In this document: positions 23,288-24,145 of the stretch, piece after piece
Layout: the number at the start of each line of letters is the position of its first letter
Position numbering within the stretch: position 1 is the stretch's first letter
DNA from: a virus
Virus record (IMG/VR): IMGVR_UViG_3300030419_006581
Location: 608 to 24,752 of that record
Length of the DNA: 24,145 bases
Reading direction: 5' to 3' (one strand)
The notes under the pieces: generated by a model
What the model was told of the DNA's origin: nothing
Seen by the model: only the letters and a program-made list of their open reading frames with translations
The model's database searches: none
Position numbers and translations under genes: made by a program

Positions 23288-23473
23288 CTATTTTGAGCCT
23301 AATCTACCTAGTTCTTTTGTTCCACCGCCTTGTAACGCCTTACGAGCCATGGCTATGGCTCTTAGTCTAGGGGGTAGTTTAGCAAAAGGATCACCTTTTT
23401 TTACGACAGGCTTTTTACCCTTTGTGCTTCCAGGGTCAATTACTGATTCTAGAATCTTTTCTTGCCATTTCAT
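23288..23473 (-). CDS. small basic protein with M-x-W-Q-x-K N terminus
   Basis: The protein has 61 residues and begins MKWQEKILESVIDPGS, sharing its N terminus with the genes at 21634 and 23863. The remainder is strongly basic, with about 13 Lys/Arg against 2 acidic residues (TKGKKPVVKKGD, LPPRLRAIAMARKALQ). AAGGA is about 11 nt upstream of the ATG, inside the 60-aa gene, which it overlaps by 38 nt in another frame. It is the last gene before the strong terminator. A DNA-binding or internal head protein is possible; the protease-like junction (VID) is a weaker fit than in the two paralogues. Confidence 0.55.
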   Translation of the reverse strand: MKWQEKILESVIDPGSTKGKKPVVKKGDPFAKLPPRLRAIAMARKALQGGGTKELGRLGSK

Positions 23474-23618
23474 ATTTTAATATTTCCTTTGCTAATTCAA
23501 CTGATTGCTCACGATACTCTTCGTAAAGAATCTCTGCCGCTACCTTAGGTTTTGCTTTAAATGTACAGGCAAAGGTGTGAACATAAGTGTTATCATGAGG
23601 TACATGCTTACTTGTCAT
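23436..23618 (-). CDS. 60-aa hypothetical protein in the small-gene block
   Basis: The sequence begins MTSKHVPHDNTYVHTFACTF and continues as a charged amphipathic helix (AAEILYEEYREQSVELAKEI). No family is recognised. It starts 2 nt after the stop of the upstream gene (TGA TC ATG), which supports coupled translation, and its end overlaps the 61-aa gene by 38 nt. It is neutral to acidic in the helical part, unlike its basic neighbours, so it may be a partner protein rather than another paralogue. Confidence 0.5.
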   Translation of the reverse strand: MTSKHVPHDNTYVHTFACTFKAKPKVAAEILYEEYREQSVELAKEILKYEMARKDSRISN

Positions 23619-23620
23619 GA

Positions 23621-23863
23621 TCAGGAATATCTCTTGAACTTAGGTTTCTTTGGAGGTTTAGCACTAATCACTTGTCTAGGCACACCTGACTTGGGATCGA
23701 CACCCTCAGGGTCCTTCATCGCTCTATTCTTAGCTGCTGCCGCTCTAGCTTGCTGTGCTCTGGGGTCGTGGAACCCACTGACCTTCATGCCTGATTTGGT
23801 TTTTTGCCTGGAGAACTGATGTTGCTCAGTTAAACTCTCATATAATTTGTTTTGCCAATTCAT
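23621..23863 (-). CDS. small basic protein with M-x-W-Q-x-K N terminus
   Basis: The protein has 80 residues and begins MNWQNKLYESLTEQHQ, the clearest form of the shared N-terminal peptide. SLTE followed by Q fits an L-x-E cleavage site as used by T4 prohead protease. The rest is Ala- and Lys/Arg-rich (RAQQARAAAAKNRAMKDPE, AKPPKKPKFKRYS), with about 17 basic against 4 acidic residues. An A/G-rich leader (AAAGAAAAAG) precedes the ATG. It lies 18 nt after the partial upstream gene and 2 nt before the 60-aa gene, in one operon. An internal head or DNA-binding protein is inferred. Confidence 0.58.
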   Translation of the reverse strand: MNWQNKLYESLTEQHQFSRQKTKSGMKVSGFHDPRAQQARAAAAKNRAMKDPEGVDPKSGVPRQVISAKPPKKPKFKRYS

Positions 23864-23881
23864 TTCTTTTTCTTTGTTGTT

Positions 23882-24145
23882 TTACCCTCTTTTCAAAGCA
23901 GAATAACCTGCTTCCCGTCTTTCCGGTTCAGGTTGTCCTGCTGTCCTAGCAACGGCTCTTCTAGCTGCTCTCGTTCCTCTATTCTTCTCAGAGGCGGGTC
24001 TTTCTCCTGGACTGTCCAATTTGAATTTCATAAAGCTAGGAATACGCTCTGCGGGGATACCTTTTCCACCACCTTGTCTAGGTTTCATAGCGCCAATCTT
24101 TTTTAAGAGTTTAGCTCTTTTTGCTAAAGGCCCTCCTCTTCCTGG
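23882..24145 (-). CDS. very basic protein, 5' end off the window
   Basis: The frame is open from the right edge to a TAA at 23882, giving 87 visible residues. An internal Met near 24088 is not the likely start, since the codons upstream (GGPLAKRAKLLKKIGA) read on without a stop. It is dominated by Arg, Lys, Gly and Ala (KPRQGGGKGIPAERIP, RGTRAARRAVARTAGQPEP). No family is recognised. By position and composition it may be another member of the small basic group, but its N terminus is not in view. Confidence 0.55.
   Translation of the reverse strand, partial: PGRGGPLAKRAKLLKKIGAMKPRQGGGKGIPAERIPSFMKFKLDSPGERPASEKNRGTRAARRAVARTAGQPEPERREAGYSALKRG

Noticed and set aside
1-24145. tRNA genes, CRISPR arrays, insertion sequences or integrase
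   Set aside because: None was recognised. Gaps between genes are too short for tRNAs except 22596-22700 and 23127-23287, which hold terminators and leaders.

Overview
The window is a 24.1 kb piece of a tailed-phage genome. It comes from a T4-like contractile-tailed (myovirus) phage, probably of an aquatic or marine Gram-negative host. The evidence is a T4-type terminase large subunit next to a gp20-type portal, a tail module with a tape-measure-like protein, a gp53-like LysM baseplate protein and a gp5/VgrG-like spike, a gp26-like baseplate protein, a UvsW-type helicase, a gp61-like TOPRIM primase, a Cas4/RecB-like Fe-S nuclease, a phage Hsp20 and a family 2-like glycosyltransferase. The DNA is AT-rich and tightly packed, with many ATGA, TAATG and CTAG junctions. 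No rRNA, tRNA, CRISPR array, integrase or insertion sequence was seen. Major capsid protein, prohead protease, tail sheath and tail tube are not in the window.

Layout, right to left because most genes are on the minus strand. (1) 24145-23288: four small genes, three of them very basic; two carry a shared N-terminal peptide M-x-W-Q-x-K and a third copy lies at 21634. The block ends in a structured 3' region and a strong terminator. (2) 23126-22701: hsp20, with its own leader and terminator. (3) 22595-21705: a single-gene unit for a probable virion protein, bounded by two symmetrical terminators. (4) 21634-21407: a third M-x-W-Q-x-K protein, convergent with a plus-strand glycosyltransferase (20729-21418). 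(5) 20730-13290: terminase, portal, an acidic EF-hand-bearing protein, two unassigned probable virion proteins, a fibre-like protein and a one-pass membrane protein. (6) 11677-9779: a gp26-like protein with a clear candidate programmed -1 frameshift, then an unassigned protein. (7) 8789-8022: the Fe-S nuclease. (8) 7693-1: the tail and baseplate block, running off the left edge.

Five plus-strand genes (98-aa protein, primase, uvsW plus a 75-aa protein, glycosyltransferase) sit as islands between the minus-strand virion genes. At two of these boundaries the divergent start codons overlap on one CATG.

The two most promising observations are: (a) a T_TTT_TTC slippery heptamer at the 3' end of the gp26-like gene, with a start-less -1 ORF of 61 codons and a perfect 9-bp hairpin just downstream, which suggests a tail-assembly-chaperone-style frameshift in a T4-like phage; and (b) a family of small basic proteins with a common N-terminal peptide resembling the capsid-targeting peptides of T4 internal head proteins.
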